Below are positions 16,801 to 23,702 of a DNA stretch of 28,949 nt, piece after piece; position 1 is the first letter of the stretch, and each line of letters starts with the position of its first letter. The position numbers and the translations under genes were made by a program. This stretch comes from a virus. Location of the stretch: the IMG/VR virus record IMGVR_UViG_3300009068_000140, positions 1 to 28,949 of that record; one strand, 5' to 3'. Under the pieces are notes generated by a model that saw only the letters and a program-made list of their open reading frames with translations, did no database searches and was not told the DNA's origin.

Positions 16801-18237
16801 TGTCTCGGGGATGTCAACCCATTTCATTCCAGGCTTGTCAACAAACGATAGTTGTGTTGTTGGATCTTCAAGACGTGAATTAGCATTAAGGTTGCCCATC
16901 ATGCCTGCTTTTTCAGCTTTAATAGCTTCTGCAGCACGCCAAGCATTGATCTGGCTGACACGCTCAACAGCTTGAGGTACACTTAATTGTGGTAAACTAC
17001 TAGACTTTAAACGTAAATTAGGTGGCAGACTACTGGCTAAGTCTGTAGCATTACGAAGTTCGTCAACGATGTGGTCAAAACCTAGCTGTTGTCCCGAGTT
17101 AGCGTAAGCACCATACGTCATTGTCTCTGGTGGAACTTTAGCTAGCCATGGGTTTTCCAATAGGTTTTTTTCTGATGCTGAAATAGTAGTATTGAGCCGT
17201 TCCCTAGCAGGGGCATTATGAATAGCCTCGTCAGCAGCTGCTTCCCAACGTTGAGCTGCTTCTGATTGCCCAAAACCCTTAGCAGGAAAGCCAACAGATT
17301 CTCGACGACGACCTAGTACGTCACTCAAATAAGTATTAAGCGGCGCCATTTCAGCATAGGTTATACCCCGCTCAGCTAAGGCCCGGATTGGGTCTCCGGG
17401 GGTGGCCATGTCATTCTTAATATAATTGGTCAGTTGTTTGTCAATCCAGGTATTGAGTGCCTGATCTTTTGTTTTGCCTGTCAACAACGAATCTATGATT
17501 TCCGGATGATTTTGTTTCAACCATGGAATTTGCTTTTTTGCGTAGTCCATTGAGTGCATCCCAGAAGCACGAAAAGCGTCCGAATATTCCTGAGTGATTC
17601 CCGGAAAGTTTTGTTCGATAAAGTTGGCGTCCGTTTGTTTCATATTTCTGCCTTCAGAAAAGTCAAACGCAGGCACGTCGGTTTTTAACCCTTTCAATGA
17701 ATTCTCAAAACTACCGGCCAATTGGTTACCACCTTTGGGCTTAATAACGCCGGGCATCAAACCTTGCCGCTGCAAATAGTCCTCGCCTATCCGCACAGCG
17801 GTTGGCCCTAGTGCTTGGCCCGTTGCCTTTGCACTCTTAATACCATACTTAGCAAGTGTCGTAGTTCCTGTGCCGCCAAACAAGTTGCCTGAAGTAGTGA
17901 ATGCTTTGCCTGTTGGAGTTTGATTCAACTGAGCACCGGGTAGGTATTCGTTGTAGAACTCGGTTGTTGGCATTTGCGGCGTGGGATCTGCGCGACTGCC
18001 TATGCCAAATGCACGAAGTGCAGGAAAGGCTGTCAGCAGTTGTGGCGGCAGTTGGGAGATACCTGCACGGGCTAAGCCTTCTATATCTCCTGCTAACCCT
18101 GCTGTGCCTGCTGCCCAACCCCTCAACGCTGACAATGGCGCATTAGCAGAAGCGGTTCTGTCGTTGTTGGCCTCAGGCCTACGACCAGCAGACCGATAGC
18201 GTGGAGGCAAGAACTCGTCAAGAGGGTCAAGCGGCAT
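13867..18237 (-). CDS. Giant internally duplicated protein (1456 aa) between terminase and portal
   Basis: The start at 18237 follows AAGGTG by 7 bases and overlaps the terminase stop by 11 bases. The protein is two full-length diverged copies in tandem. Residues 31-~142 match 749-~862 almost exactly (GISQLPPQLLTAFPALRAFG versus GISQLPPQVLAAFPALRAFG). Later blocks also pair: NDMATPGDPIRA/DEMATPNDPLRA, NPWLAKVPPE/NPWLFKVPSE, GFDHIVDELRNAT/GFDHLVDELRNAT, and QINAWRA/DINAWRA. Each unit ends with a GFAKGG- or GMAHGG-type motif (714-720, 1412-1417). The C-terminal part of each unit carries a PcfJ-like pattern (copy 2: GHSVGGY, IYSLRDAKGQPQVTIE, IIQIKGFRN). Function is unknown. An injected virion/ejection protein or large polyvalent protein is possible given its size and place. 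Confidence 0.75.
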   Translation of the reverse strand: MPLDPLDEFLPPRYRSAGRRPEANNDRTASANAPLSALRGWAAGTAGLAGDIEGLARAGISQLPPQLLTAFPALRAFGIGSRADPTPQMPTTEFYNEYLPGAQLNQTPTGKAFTTSGNLFGGTGTTTLAKYGIKSAKATGQALGPTAVRIGEDYLQRQGLMPGVIKPKGGNQLAGSFENSLKGLKTDVPAFDFSEGRNMKQTDANFIEQNFPGITQEYSDAFRASGMHSMDYAKKQIPWLKQNHPEIIDSLLTGKTKDQALNTWIDKQLTNYIKNDMATPGDPIRALAERGITYAEMAPLNTYLSDVLGRRRESVGFPAKGFGQSEAAQRWEAAADEAIHNAPARERLNTTISASEKNLLENPWLAKVPPETMTYGAYANSGQQLGFDHIVDELRNATDLASSLPPNLRLKSSSLPQLSVPQAVERVSQINAWRAAEAIKAEKAGMMGNLNANSRLEDPTTQLSFVDKPGMKWVDIPETTDKIGLNLCTTIGKQGGWCTQGEGLAKSYGSGPNRLTTLIDADGRPHAQAKITSIPYSGDIMDDVDDIMQTMSAAEQRKFNRYIGSNEFAPHGDVDTEEVLAWLQSNMPKSYKRYLASISGPSNITEIKPVSNDFSSARALEYKSRDPQYQNKITDSTLKFLNSSEWGTVTDLDHFNIVDLKDTHSVQRALREVLDRDLPKDRIDKFNYAVNFNPEANRFMSTRQFSDFLEPPEGFAKGGAVHFDEGGAAFGVFPQMKPRRALQDREAAANAPLSALRGYAAGTAGLPGDIEGLARAGISQLPPQVLAAFPALRAFGIGSRADPTPQLPTTEFYNEYLPGAQLNQTPTGKAFTAAGNLLGGAGSTTLARYGIKSAKATAKAIAEAAPGPASGSRAAQLGVIKMPGGNWLSGSVEESVSPMKRRGTPSIAFSQEEADDFIARGFVRDKSGGDGYYLPPDPVNNFIDKKIAPYIRDEMATPNDPLRAMAEKYAVDKPVRLAEVQGRIDAFAAKMEQTARKRGVPVEMLTSMRQQMIGLEKERDLLQVREALHAEILPTTYDMGRKRKERGFPEEGMGVSPQAKAWESKSDSFINSLKASDLTTGDYQGVQIKNPWLFKVPSETPVYNLYNGLNSDLGFDHLVDELRNATNPASGLPKNLLIDPADLGKLTMTQAVDRVADINAWRATQKIEANQLIANNAATFLHKEYPTIPGLDTPNKLGLKWVQIRHDPTLDILPKSLKGKQEGDEYVIRNSKGELLVSHDNYTYAFDDLRENYPQYFKNDPLKKALKYEGDVMGHSVGGYGIQGNYGAGGITAIREGEASIYSLRDAKGQPQVTIETRPGYTTFDAWKRDDKSGPERIIQIKGFRNKKPADEYLPFVQDFVKSGNWSEVNDLANAGLHDARAAGKAIEGRPAFMTDEELEAFKAEFAPKPEGMAHGGLVSTNFDPIKIQQIIAGLDDEYDPERIQQIVAQRESAYA
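15652..15993 (-). repeat. Repeat unit 2 (N-terminal module of copy 2) of the duplicated gene
   Basis: This stretch encodes residues 749-862 and is closely similar at DNA level to 17812-18147, in the same orientation 2.15 kb apart. It is the best conserved part of the internal tandem duplication; flanking parts of the two copies have diverged much more. Confidence 0.8.
17812..18147 (-). repeat. Repeat unit 1 (N-terminal module of copy 1) of the duplicated gene
   Basis: Encodes residues 31-142 and pairs with 15652-15993. Shared protein blocks include GDIEGLARAGI, FGIGSRADPTPQ, EFYNEYLPGAQLNQTPTGKA and YGIKSAKAT. Long nearly identical DNA repeats in direct orientation could recombine and collapse the gene to one unit. 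Confidence 0.8.
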
Positions 18238-19804
18238 ATGGGTTCACCTTGTCTTTGCTCTTAGGCCGTGGTTCGTCAACGTCCTTGGCTTGCGGCAGCT
18301 CAAACCAACCATCATCCTTGAGGTAGATGATGGCTTGCGTAAACGTATCCACATAGTCGTCATGCTCGGCCAGTGGGAACTTGGTAAGCTGTTTGATGAA
18401 CGCCGCTGCCCAGCTGACAGGCTGTCCAGGGTTGCGCTTTGACTCGGGTATCCACAATAGTCCAAGCTCCAAGGTGGGTGCTGCTTGATGTGCACGGCTT
18501 ACTTTGTCGGCGTTTCCCGGATTATACCCTACTGCAGGCACTCTGGCCAAACGCAAGTCTTGAAGCAGCGATTGACCACTGGCCTTGGCTTCTACCAAGA
18601 TGCGATCAGGCCGTCGAGCCCGAGTAGGCATGCCTGCCCCATTATTGTTGTCGCCACCATACTCGGTCGTCCAATCCTTAACGGCTTTGGTTCTTAAGTC
18701 AGGATAGCTGAGGTGTTCGTCCCAAGCATCAAGCAGCATGCAGTTCCGCTCGCCTTTGTGCGTGAACATTCCCCATACCGTGCAGGCCGTAGGGTCGCCT
18801 GTAGTCTTCTCGGTGAATGCACAGTCGTAGCTCTGCAGTATGTACTCGTACTGCGGCAGCCGTTCATTGTGTGGCCATTGCTGGAAGAACGCAGTCTTGA
18901 GCAAGCCGCCGGTACTCGGCACAGGATCTTGCTGCAGTTGACCGCTTGTGCCGTACGAACCGAGTAGCTGCTTTAAGGCCGTGATCTCTATCGGCCCGAA
19001 GCGCTCAGGGCAGATGAGTTCACCTTTCTTGGTGCGTGGGTCGTATGGACCGAGCACTGTCTTGCGCACCTTGCCGTCCCACTCGGCAGGGATACAAATG
19101 TGCTCCCAGCCTTTGATGTCATCGAGTATGTGTCCGCTGATGTCGCGCTCATGCAGCCGCTGCATCACAACTACCATTGCGTCGGTCTTGGGGTTGTTCA
19201 GCCGCGTTGACCAGACCATGTCAAACCAGTCCAACGTACTCTCACGCATGGCGTCTGACTGGGCTTCTTGTGCACCGTGTGGATCGTCAAGCACCAATCG
19301 AGAGCCGCCTTCGCCTGTAGCCGTGCCGCCAGGTGACGTGGCTATGCGGTAGCCGGTCTTGCTGTTCTCGAACCGTTGCTTGGCATTCTGGTCGCCCGAC
19401 AGTTCAAACAAACCGCCCCAACGTTCTTGATACCAAGGCGACTGCACTAAGCGCCGTGCCTTCAAGTTGTCACGAATGCTCAGGTTGCCTGCGTAGCTGG
19501 CACACAAGAACTTCTGCTCAGGCGTTGTCAGCCATTCCCACATCGGCCACATGACCGACACAATGGTTGACTTGGAGTGCCTTGGCGGTATGTTGATGAG
19601 CAGCCGCCGAATGTCACCGCATGAGATGGCCTCAAGGTGTTCGCAGATCTCTTGGATGTGCCAGCTCTGGATAAATGGTATGCCAGGCTCTACGACATGC
19701 CAGCTTTGCTTGACAAAGTCATACAAGCAACCCTCAGCTCGGCGACGGTCTCGCTCATGCTTGATCATGTCAAGCATTGCAACCGGGCTGAGTGGTGCGT
19801 TCAT
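18227..19804 (-). CDS. terL: Terminase large subunit (ATPase and nuclease)
   Basis: A 525-residue packaging motor protein. The N-terminal ATPase has a Walker A-like PPRHSKST (73-80), a Walker B with acidic pair RLVLDDP (169-175) and the coupling-type segment VVVMQRLHERD (211-221). The C-terminal RNase H-like nuclease has the three expected acidic sites: SYDCAF (325-330), ILVEAKASG (402-410) and HDDYVDTFTQA (481-491). It cuts concatemeric DNA and pumps it through the portal. The start overlaps the small-subunit stop as ATGA, and the length is normal for TerL. Confidence 0.95.
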   Translation of the reverse strand: MNAPLSPVAMLDMIKHERDRRRAEGCLYDFVKQSWHVVEPGIPFIQSWHIQEICEHLEAISCGDIRRLLINIPPRHSKSTIVSVMWPMWEWLTTPEQKFLCASYAGNLSIRDNLKARRLVQSPWYQERWGGLFELSGDQNAKQRFENSKTGYRIATSPGGTATGEGGSRLVLDDPHGAQEAQSDAMRESTLDWFDMVWSTRLNNPKTDAMVVVMQRLHERDISGHILDDIKGWEHICIPAEWDGKVRKTVLGPYDPRTKKGELICPERFGPIEITALKQLLGSYGTSGQLQQDPVPSTGGLLKTAFFQQWPHNERLPQYEYILQSYDCAFTEKTTGDPTACTVWGMFTHKGERNCMLLDAWDEHLSYPDLRTKAVKDWTTEYGGDNNNGAGMPTRARRPDRILVEAKASGQSLLQDLRLARVPAVGYNPGNADKVSRAHQAAPTLELGLLWIPESKRNPGQPVSWAAAFIKQLTKFPLAEHDDYVDTFTQAIIYLKDDGWFELPQAKDVDEPRPKSKDKVNPYAA

Positions 19805-20277
19805 TGGCCTGCTGCTTTGCTCATCAATCTCTGCATCGTGTCAAGCTCTACGTCACTCAGTCCCTTTAGATCGACAGCAGCAATCGGTATTGCACTGCCA
19901 TTTGGTCCGCTGATTTCACTGCGAGCCAACTTAGGCACATGATACTCGACCACGCTTTGAAACAGATTGAAAGCACGTTCAGGGTTTGGCCGAGTCACGT
20001 AGACTTTGTTGCCGTCTTGATCGTAAATTTGTTTACCGTCAAGATCAAGCATTGGTGTGCCTTCAGCCACGGCATCAAGCCAGCCGGTCAATCGATGCGC
20101 ATTGCCGTCGACAAACTCAGCAATCGCCAACTTTGCAGTCAGCGTAACTTTGTTAGGAGTACCGGGTTGCCGGCCAGAACCAACCGGTCGTACGCTGCCA
20201 GGTTTAGCACCGCCGCCATTGTTCGACCCGGGCAATGCGCCGCCGGTTCGCTTTGGAGCAGGGGTTCGTAATTGCAT
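19801..20277 (-). CDS. terS: Terminase small subunit-like protein
   Basis: Start at the ATG at 20277-20275, preceded by AAAGGG; 158 residues. The basic, Gly/Pro-rich N-terminus (LPGSNNGGGAKPGSV, then GSGRQPGTPNKVTLTAKLAI) matches the GR-PGTPNK signature of many phage DNA-binding terminase small subunits. A helical middle (ERAFNLFQSVVEYHVPKLARSE) and acidic C-terminal helix (LSDVELDTMQRLMSKAAG) follow. It would recognise the packaging site and recruit TerL, which it is coupled to by ATGA overlap. The gap 20278-20318 contains a TACAAT box 38 bases before the start but no good -35. Confidence 0.75.
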   Translation of the reverse strand: MQLRTPAPKRTGGALPGSNNGGGAKPGSVRPVGSGRQPGTPNKVTLTAKLAIAEFVDGNAHRLTGWLDAVAEGTPMLDLDGKQIYDQDGNKVYVTRPNPERAFNLFQSVVEYHVPKLARSEISGPNGSAIPIAAVDLKGLSDVELDTMQRLMSKAAGQ

Positions 20278-20318
20278 AATCAACCCTTTCGGTCAGATTG
20301 TCTTCTACGGATTGTACC

Positions 20319-20756
20319 CTATTTATTTTTAATTGGCATCGTGGTCTTACCAGGATGATCCACAAAGCGCTTAAGCCACGCAGGAGGTTGATCACCATAG
20401 ACATAGCGCAGAAACTCACTGTAAGCCTCGTCTGCTCCCTCGCACACTACGACGTGATACCCTTTCTCTTTCAACTTGTCGATGATCGAATCCTGATTAT
20501 TGCTTGTCCGGCCACCAACCTTCTTCATCTCGATGAACAAACCATGTGACCCTTGCCTCGGTTCTGCCAGAAAGAGATCAGGCACGCCGGCCAAAACGCC
20601 TTCACGCTTCATCTGCGCAGCTACTCGTGGATCCCTTTTGCCTCCGTTCGGGATGCTCATAAAAACCAGGTCAGGATGGAAGTTGCGCACCCTGGCAACT
20701 AGAGTCGTTTGCTCGCTAGACTCTGACTTAGACTTAACTTGTTTGTATACAACCAT
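20319..20756 (-). CDS. VRR-NUC domain nuclease (putative Holliday-junction/flap endonuclease)
   Basis: A 145-residue stand-alone VRR-NUC protein, the usual size for phage members. Conserved features are SIPNGGKRD (34-42), KREGVLAGVPDLFLAE (50-65) with the GVPD active-site motif, and FIEMKKVGG (74-82) holding the E-x-K pair. SNNQDSIIDKLKEKGYHVVV (85-104), with its conserved Gln, follows. Members of this family are metal-dependent nucleases that resolve branched DNA. Placed first in the late block before terminase, it may clear replication junctions before packaging. It starts just downstream of the repeat-rich gap. Confidence 0.85.
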   Translation of the reverse strand: MVVYKQVKSKSESSEQTTLVARVRNFHPDLVFMSIPNGGKRDPRVAAQMKREGVLAGVPDLFLAEPRQGSHGLFIEMKKVGGRTSNNQDSIIDKLKEKGYHVVVCEGADEAYSEFLRYVYGDQPPAWLKRFVDHPGKTTMPIKNK

Positions 20757-20823
20757 TTATTTTCCGTCACTAAACTTCCAGGTTCGGGGTTCGGGGTTCG
20801 AGGTTTATTGAAGTCCATCCCCA

Positions 20824-20871
20824 CCGGCAGATATATATACTATTTTTTGTTCATATATACATTCCTGCCGG
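20824..20871. repeat. CCGGCAG/CTGCCGG inverted repeat around the late -10 box
   Basis: A 7-bp perfect inverted repeat with arms 20824-20830 and 20865-20871 and A/T-rich inner sequence (ATATATATAC, CATATATAC). One arm lies in the spacer of the predicted leftward promoter and the other just after its start point. It could be an operator or a hairpin. Confidence 0.5.
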
Positions 20872-20878
20872 CTGTCAA
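20850..20878 (-). promoter_or_regulatory. Candidate leftward late promoter
   Basis: On the minus strand there is a perfect -35 TTGACA (20878-20873), a 17-base spacer and TATGAA (20855-20850) as -10. It would start transcription about 85 bases before the VRR-NUC start and serve the terminase-to-lysis block. The CTGCCGG dyad surrounds the -10, suggesting control by a bound protein. Confidence 0.45.
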
Positions 20879-20998
20879 CTTTATAGTATTATTTCGAACT
20901 TCGAACCTTTTAAGTAAAATATGTATAAAAATCAATAGCTTAAGCTAGTTCGAATCGAGGTTCGAATTGAGGTTCGAGATAGCTTTAGTTCGGGACAT

Positions 20999-23371
20999 TC
21001 AGCTTAAAAGGTCTTTACCTTGCGTTTTTTCCAATAAATTTCTAATTTGTTCGTTCACTTCAGATTTTTCCATTCCTTTAAACGTTTTCAAGTACGAACC
21101 TTTTAGCCATATTGTGCAAGCCTTACCTTCCCATTTTACGGGGTGTCCAAGCGCAGAATAGCCAAGTTTCATGAAGATTTTGTTCAACGAAATGGTCTTT
21201 GGTACCTCGATATTTTCAATAAAACTTAGCGCTGTTGTGAAGTGGCGGCTAGACAAAATTTGATCATTGAAGCCGAATCCACCTTCTGATAGCAATTCTT
21301 TTACAACACCAAAATCCTCACTTACGTTTAAACTGACCATCTGGTCTTTAGCCAAAGATGATGGTGCTTGGCCTTTTGGATTGAACAATGGGTTGAGTTG
21401 GTACTCAAGCAACCACTTCCTAAGCCCAGGTGAATGATCACGAATGGCATTGAACAAGTTGCTGAAGTAGTCCGAATTGGCTACTTTGAGCAACTCACCT
21501 TGATTGTTAAAAGGTGTAAATTGAACCCACCATCGGCGATCCGTGTCCTCAAGTGGGAGGGCATCGTGGTGGTTTGTGAATGCAATGTAGTTGACCGTGT
21601 TTGGTGCTACATACTCGTTGATACCTTTGGGGTGTATTGTGACCTGATCGTTGGTAATATACGGCTTTATGGTATTCAGCACATCATGGCGGTTGTGACC
21701 AACCATGCGAATCTCCTCAAGCACATTGACACACCTGCCTGCTGCCCAACTCGTAAAGCCGGTTGCCAATACGCTAGGTGACACAATGCCTACGTTGGCC
21801 ATACCCATCACACCCATCATCAAGTTGCCTAGCACCGACTTGCCGTCGCCCTCAATGCCTTTGATCAACGGAGCCCACCGAATTTTAGACCCTGGATTCT
21901 GAACGCAGTAAGCCATCCAACTGAGCATGATCTCTACAGCGTGTTGTTCAACTAAGATCATTGACAGATGGGCTTGCACAACTTCAATGGCTTTAAGGTC
22001 GCCGGCACTTAAAGAAGCAGGCACATCTGGCGGGCTGTTCTTGTTGTATTCATTGACACATTCAATCCCATTTAGCTCAAACAGATCCTCAGCAGCAGGC
22101 AAGTAGATGATCTTGTCAGGAGTAGGAATCCTAAACAGATCTAAGGACAATGTAGCTGCTGAGTCATCGCCACAAAACCGGTTGAACATTGCACCAAAAC
22201 CCTGTTGCGAGACTTTCCTTTTGCTATTGACATTGAAAAACTTGTCTTCGTGAGTGACATAAACCCAATCACCTAACCATTCTGGTACACCCTCATGAAT
22301 CTTTGGCTTGATCAGGTTCTTGGCATCATTGATTGAGATGGGGAAGTTTAGATCCTTGAACTTGGTCTTGAGAATGCCTGCCAAAACATTGCGACTGATG
22401 TGGTCAAGGCCAAGCTCAGCTTTGATTGCCTCAACTACCACGGTCTTAAGCTGCTCAAGGTCAGTCTCGTCAACAATCAAAGCCTTACAACGATCAAAAG
22501 TCCTGGTCTGCTCAGCCTTCTTGAACTCAATGACCTTTTTGATGATCGAGGCAAGGGTTATGGCCCCGCCCCCTGAGCCGTGTTGTTCACTAAAAGAGTC
22601 CCACTTGGATTCCAACTCACGGCGGTCGTATGAACCAGTCTGACGACTGGCTTGATCCCAAAGCTCCATCCATTCCTCACCGCCTCGACCTTGATGATGC
22701 AAAGCCATACCAAGTTGGAGCCATAGGTCGTACGGCTCAAGGTCACCTATGAATGGCAGCAGTTCAATCTCTACCCGCTCAAGATCCCAATCATTGAGCG
22801 GCGGCTTATAAGACTCAAGGCCAAGGGCCTCATTTGTTCCAAAATGTCGTTCAACAAACCAGTCTACATCTTGGATAGTGTCGGGCAAAAGGCCGTGACC
22901 ATTTAAGGTATGGCCCGTCACTGTAAAGTAGCGGCCCTCTTTATAGACCTCAATGTCACCAACTTTGCCTGACTTGGCTAAATTTGATCTAGTGAATAGT
23001 TTGATGCCTGTACCTGAAGGGCTGGTCTCTGCATAGCCATCAACCCGGTCTAGCAGCTCATTGGCCACATGGTTCATTTTGCCATCAATGATGCAGTCAT
23101 CTAGATCAATGCCCTGAAAGTCACCAGAGCCATCGATTGTTATGCCTATGCCATCAAAACCATCGACAAAATAGGCATCTAGTGCATCTTCATACGTTGA
23201 CCATGTACTAGGGTCTGTACTCTTTGCCATTCGACCGTTTGTTTGATACGGTATTTTTTTCCACTTTTTCCCGTCAAGCACTAGCTTCCAAACGACCCAT
23301 CTTGGGATGGCCTTGAGAGCTTGAGGGATAAATTCTGGTAAAACTGCTAAGACTGTAGGTTTAGTTTGCAT
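20999..23371 (-). CDS. PrimPol-type primase/polymerase fused to SF3 helicase
   Basis: Start chosen at the ATG at 23371-23369, preceded by AAGGGGAAG; 790 residues. N-terminal PrimPol-like domain: IPRWVVWK (22-29), STDPSTWSTYEDA (51-63), GIDLDDC (87-93) with catalytic acids, and SPSGTGIKLF (117-126). A PriCT-2-type module lies at about 200-280 (YDLWLQLGMALHHQGRGGEEW). The SF3/DUF5906-type helicase has Walker A KGIEGDGKS (504-512), Walker B VNVLEE (548-553), motif C NYIAFTN (594-600) and Arg finger DTDRRWW. This fusion resembles the NrS-1 phage polymerase-primase. It should open the origin and prime replication. It is transcribed opposite to the other replication genes. Confidence 0.9.
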   Translation of the reverse strand: MQTKPTVLAVLPEFIPQALKAIPRWVVWKLVLDGKKWKKIPYQTNGRMAKSTDPSTWSTYEDALDAYFVDGFDGIGITIDGSGDFQGIDLDDCIIDGKMNHVANELLDRVDGYAETSPSGTGIKLFTRSNLAKSGKVGDIEVYKEGRYFTVTGHTLNGHGLLPDTIQDVDWFVERHFGTNEALGLESYKPPLNDWDLERVEIELLPFIGDLEPYDLWLQLGMALHHQGRGGEEWMELWDQASRQTGSYDRRELESKWDSFSEQHGSGGGAITLASIIKKVIEFKKAEQTRTFDRCKALIVDETDLEQLKTVVVEAIKAELGLDHISRNVLAGILKTKFKDLNFPISINDAKNLIKPKIHEGVPEWLGDWVYVTHEDKFFNVNSKRKVSQQGFGAMFNRFCGDDSAATLSLDLFRIPTPDKIIYLPAAEDLFELNGIECVNEYNKNSPPDVPASLSAGDLKAIEVVQAHLSMILVEQHAVEIMLSWMAYCVQNPGSKIRWAPLIKGIEGDGKSVLGNLMMGVMGMANVGIVSPSVLATGFTSWAAGRCVNVLEEIRMVGHNRHDVLNTIKPYITNDQVTIHPKGINEYVAPNTVNYIAFTNHHDALPLEDTDRRWWVQFTPFNNQGELLKVANSDYFSNLFNAIRDHSPGLRKWLLEYQLNPLFNPKGQAPSSLAKDQMVSLNVSEDFGVVKELLSEGGFGFNDQILSSRHFTTALSFIENIEVPKTISLNKIFMKLGYSALGHPVKWEGKACTIWLKGSYLKTFKGMEKSEVNEQIRNLLEKTQGKDLLS

Positions 23372-23564
23372 GGCTTCCCCTTGCTTGGTCGGCAAGGAGT
23401 GCCGCCACGCCAATCTCCATGAACGCAACGATCAAAGCCGTTCTGTTCATACCTTTTGGCAAATTGGATGTGGCCTTTATGGCTTCAGAGAGATAGATGC
23501 GGGTTGCGTCACAGCTGTCATAAACGCGACCCTCTATTGAAGAGGTTGGCTGCGGAGAGTCCAT
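23361..23564 (-). CDS. Small protein upstream of primase (67 aa), function unknown
   Basis: A 67-residue frame starting after GAAAG, with its stop 11 bases inside the primase start, so the two are probably coupled. The sequence has a polar N-terminus (MDSPQPTSSIEGRVYDS) and a helical C-terminal half (YLSEAIKATSNLPKG, TALIVAFMEIGVAALLADQA). It is not clearly a membrane segment. No motif is recognised. It is the first gene of the leftward transcript from the divergent control region, so a regulator or primase accessory is possible. Confidence 0.5.
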   Translation of the reverse strand: MDSPQPTSSIEGRVYDSCDATRIYLSEAIKATSNLPKGMNRTALIVAFMEIGVAALLADQARGSHAN

Positions 23565-23603
23565 GTTTTTCTTTCAATGCCCATTCACAAGTGTAGGTTG
23601 GGC

Positions 23604-23629
23604 GGATGCTGTGAAAGGGGAAAGCATCC
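23604..23629 (-). other. Hairpin in the leader of the leftward primase transcript
   Basis: GGATGCT (23604-23610) and AGCATCC (23623-23629) form a perfect 7-bp stem with a 12-base loop. It lies between the divergent promoters and the 67-residue gene, so it would be in the 5' leader of the primase mRNA. No U-tract follows, so an mRNA structure is more likely than a terminator. Confidence 0.45.
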
Positions 23630-23663
23630 TTGTCGGTCGAGTAGCTAATTCGTCCCAAGCCCA

Positions 23664-23702
23664 TTGACATCATACATCAAAAAACTGATGTACAATACAT
23701 CA
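23664..23702. promoter_or_regulatory. Divergent early control region with four TACATCA-type half-sites
   Basis: Half-sites GACATCA (23666-23672), TACATCA (23673-23679), TGATGTA (23686-23692) and TACATCA (23696-23702) are packed in 37 bases up to the regulator's ATG. A TACAAT box (23691-23696) would start rightward RNA at or next to the ATG. A TTGACA (23664-23669) lies 21 bases upstream, which is long. On the other strand TTGTAC (23695-23690) and TATGAT (23674-23669) could serve the leftward primase genes. Such spacing fits cooperative binding by the Cro-like protein encoded next. Confidence 0.55.

Larger units (their letters stand above)
20757..20998. other. Repeat-rich AT-rich intergenic region, candidate replication origin
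   Basis: No gene is seen in this 242-base gap. It holds nine TTCG cores. Three are in a 7-bp tandem array (GGTTCGG GGTTCGG GGTTCGA, 20781-20801), two in adjacent TTCGAA palindromes (20893-20905), and three more at 20949, 20961 and 20973 in GGTTCGA-type iterons, with a last at 20989. A 12-bp perfect palindrome TAGCTTAAGCTA lies at 20936-20947, plus long A/T tracts. Iterons, palindromes and A/T tracts directly beside a PrimPol-helicase gene fit an origin of replication. Operator or packaging (pac) functions are alternatives. Confidence 0.45.

Noticed and set aside
20941-20980. GGTTCGAATT-like sequences resembling a tRNA T-loop or tRNA-derived att site
   Set aside because: The motif repeats several times and no acceptor, D or anticodon stems can be folded around it. 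It fits iterons better.
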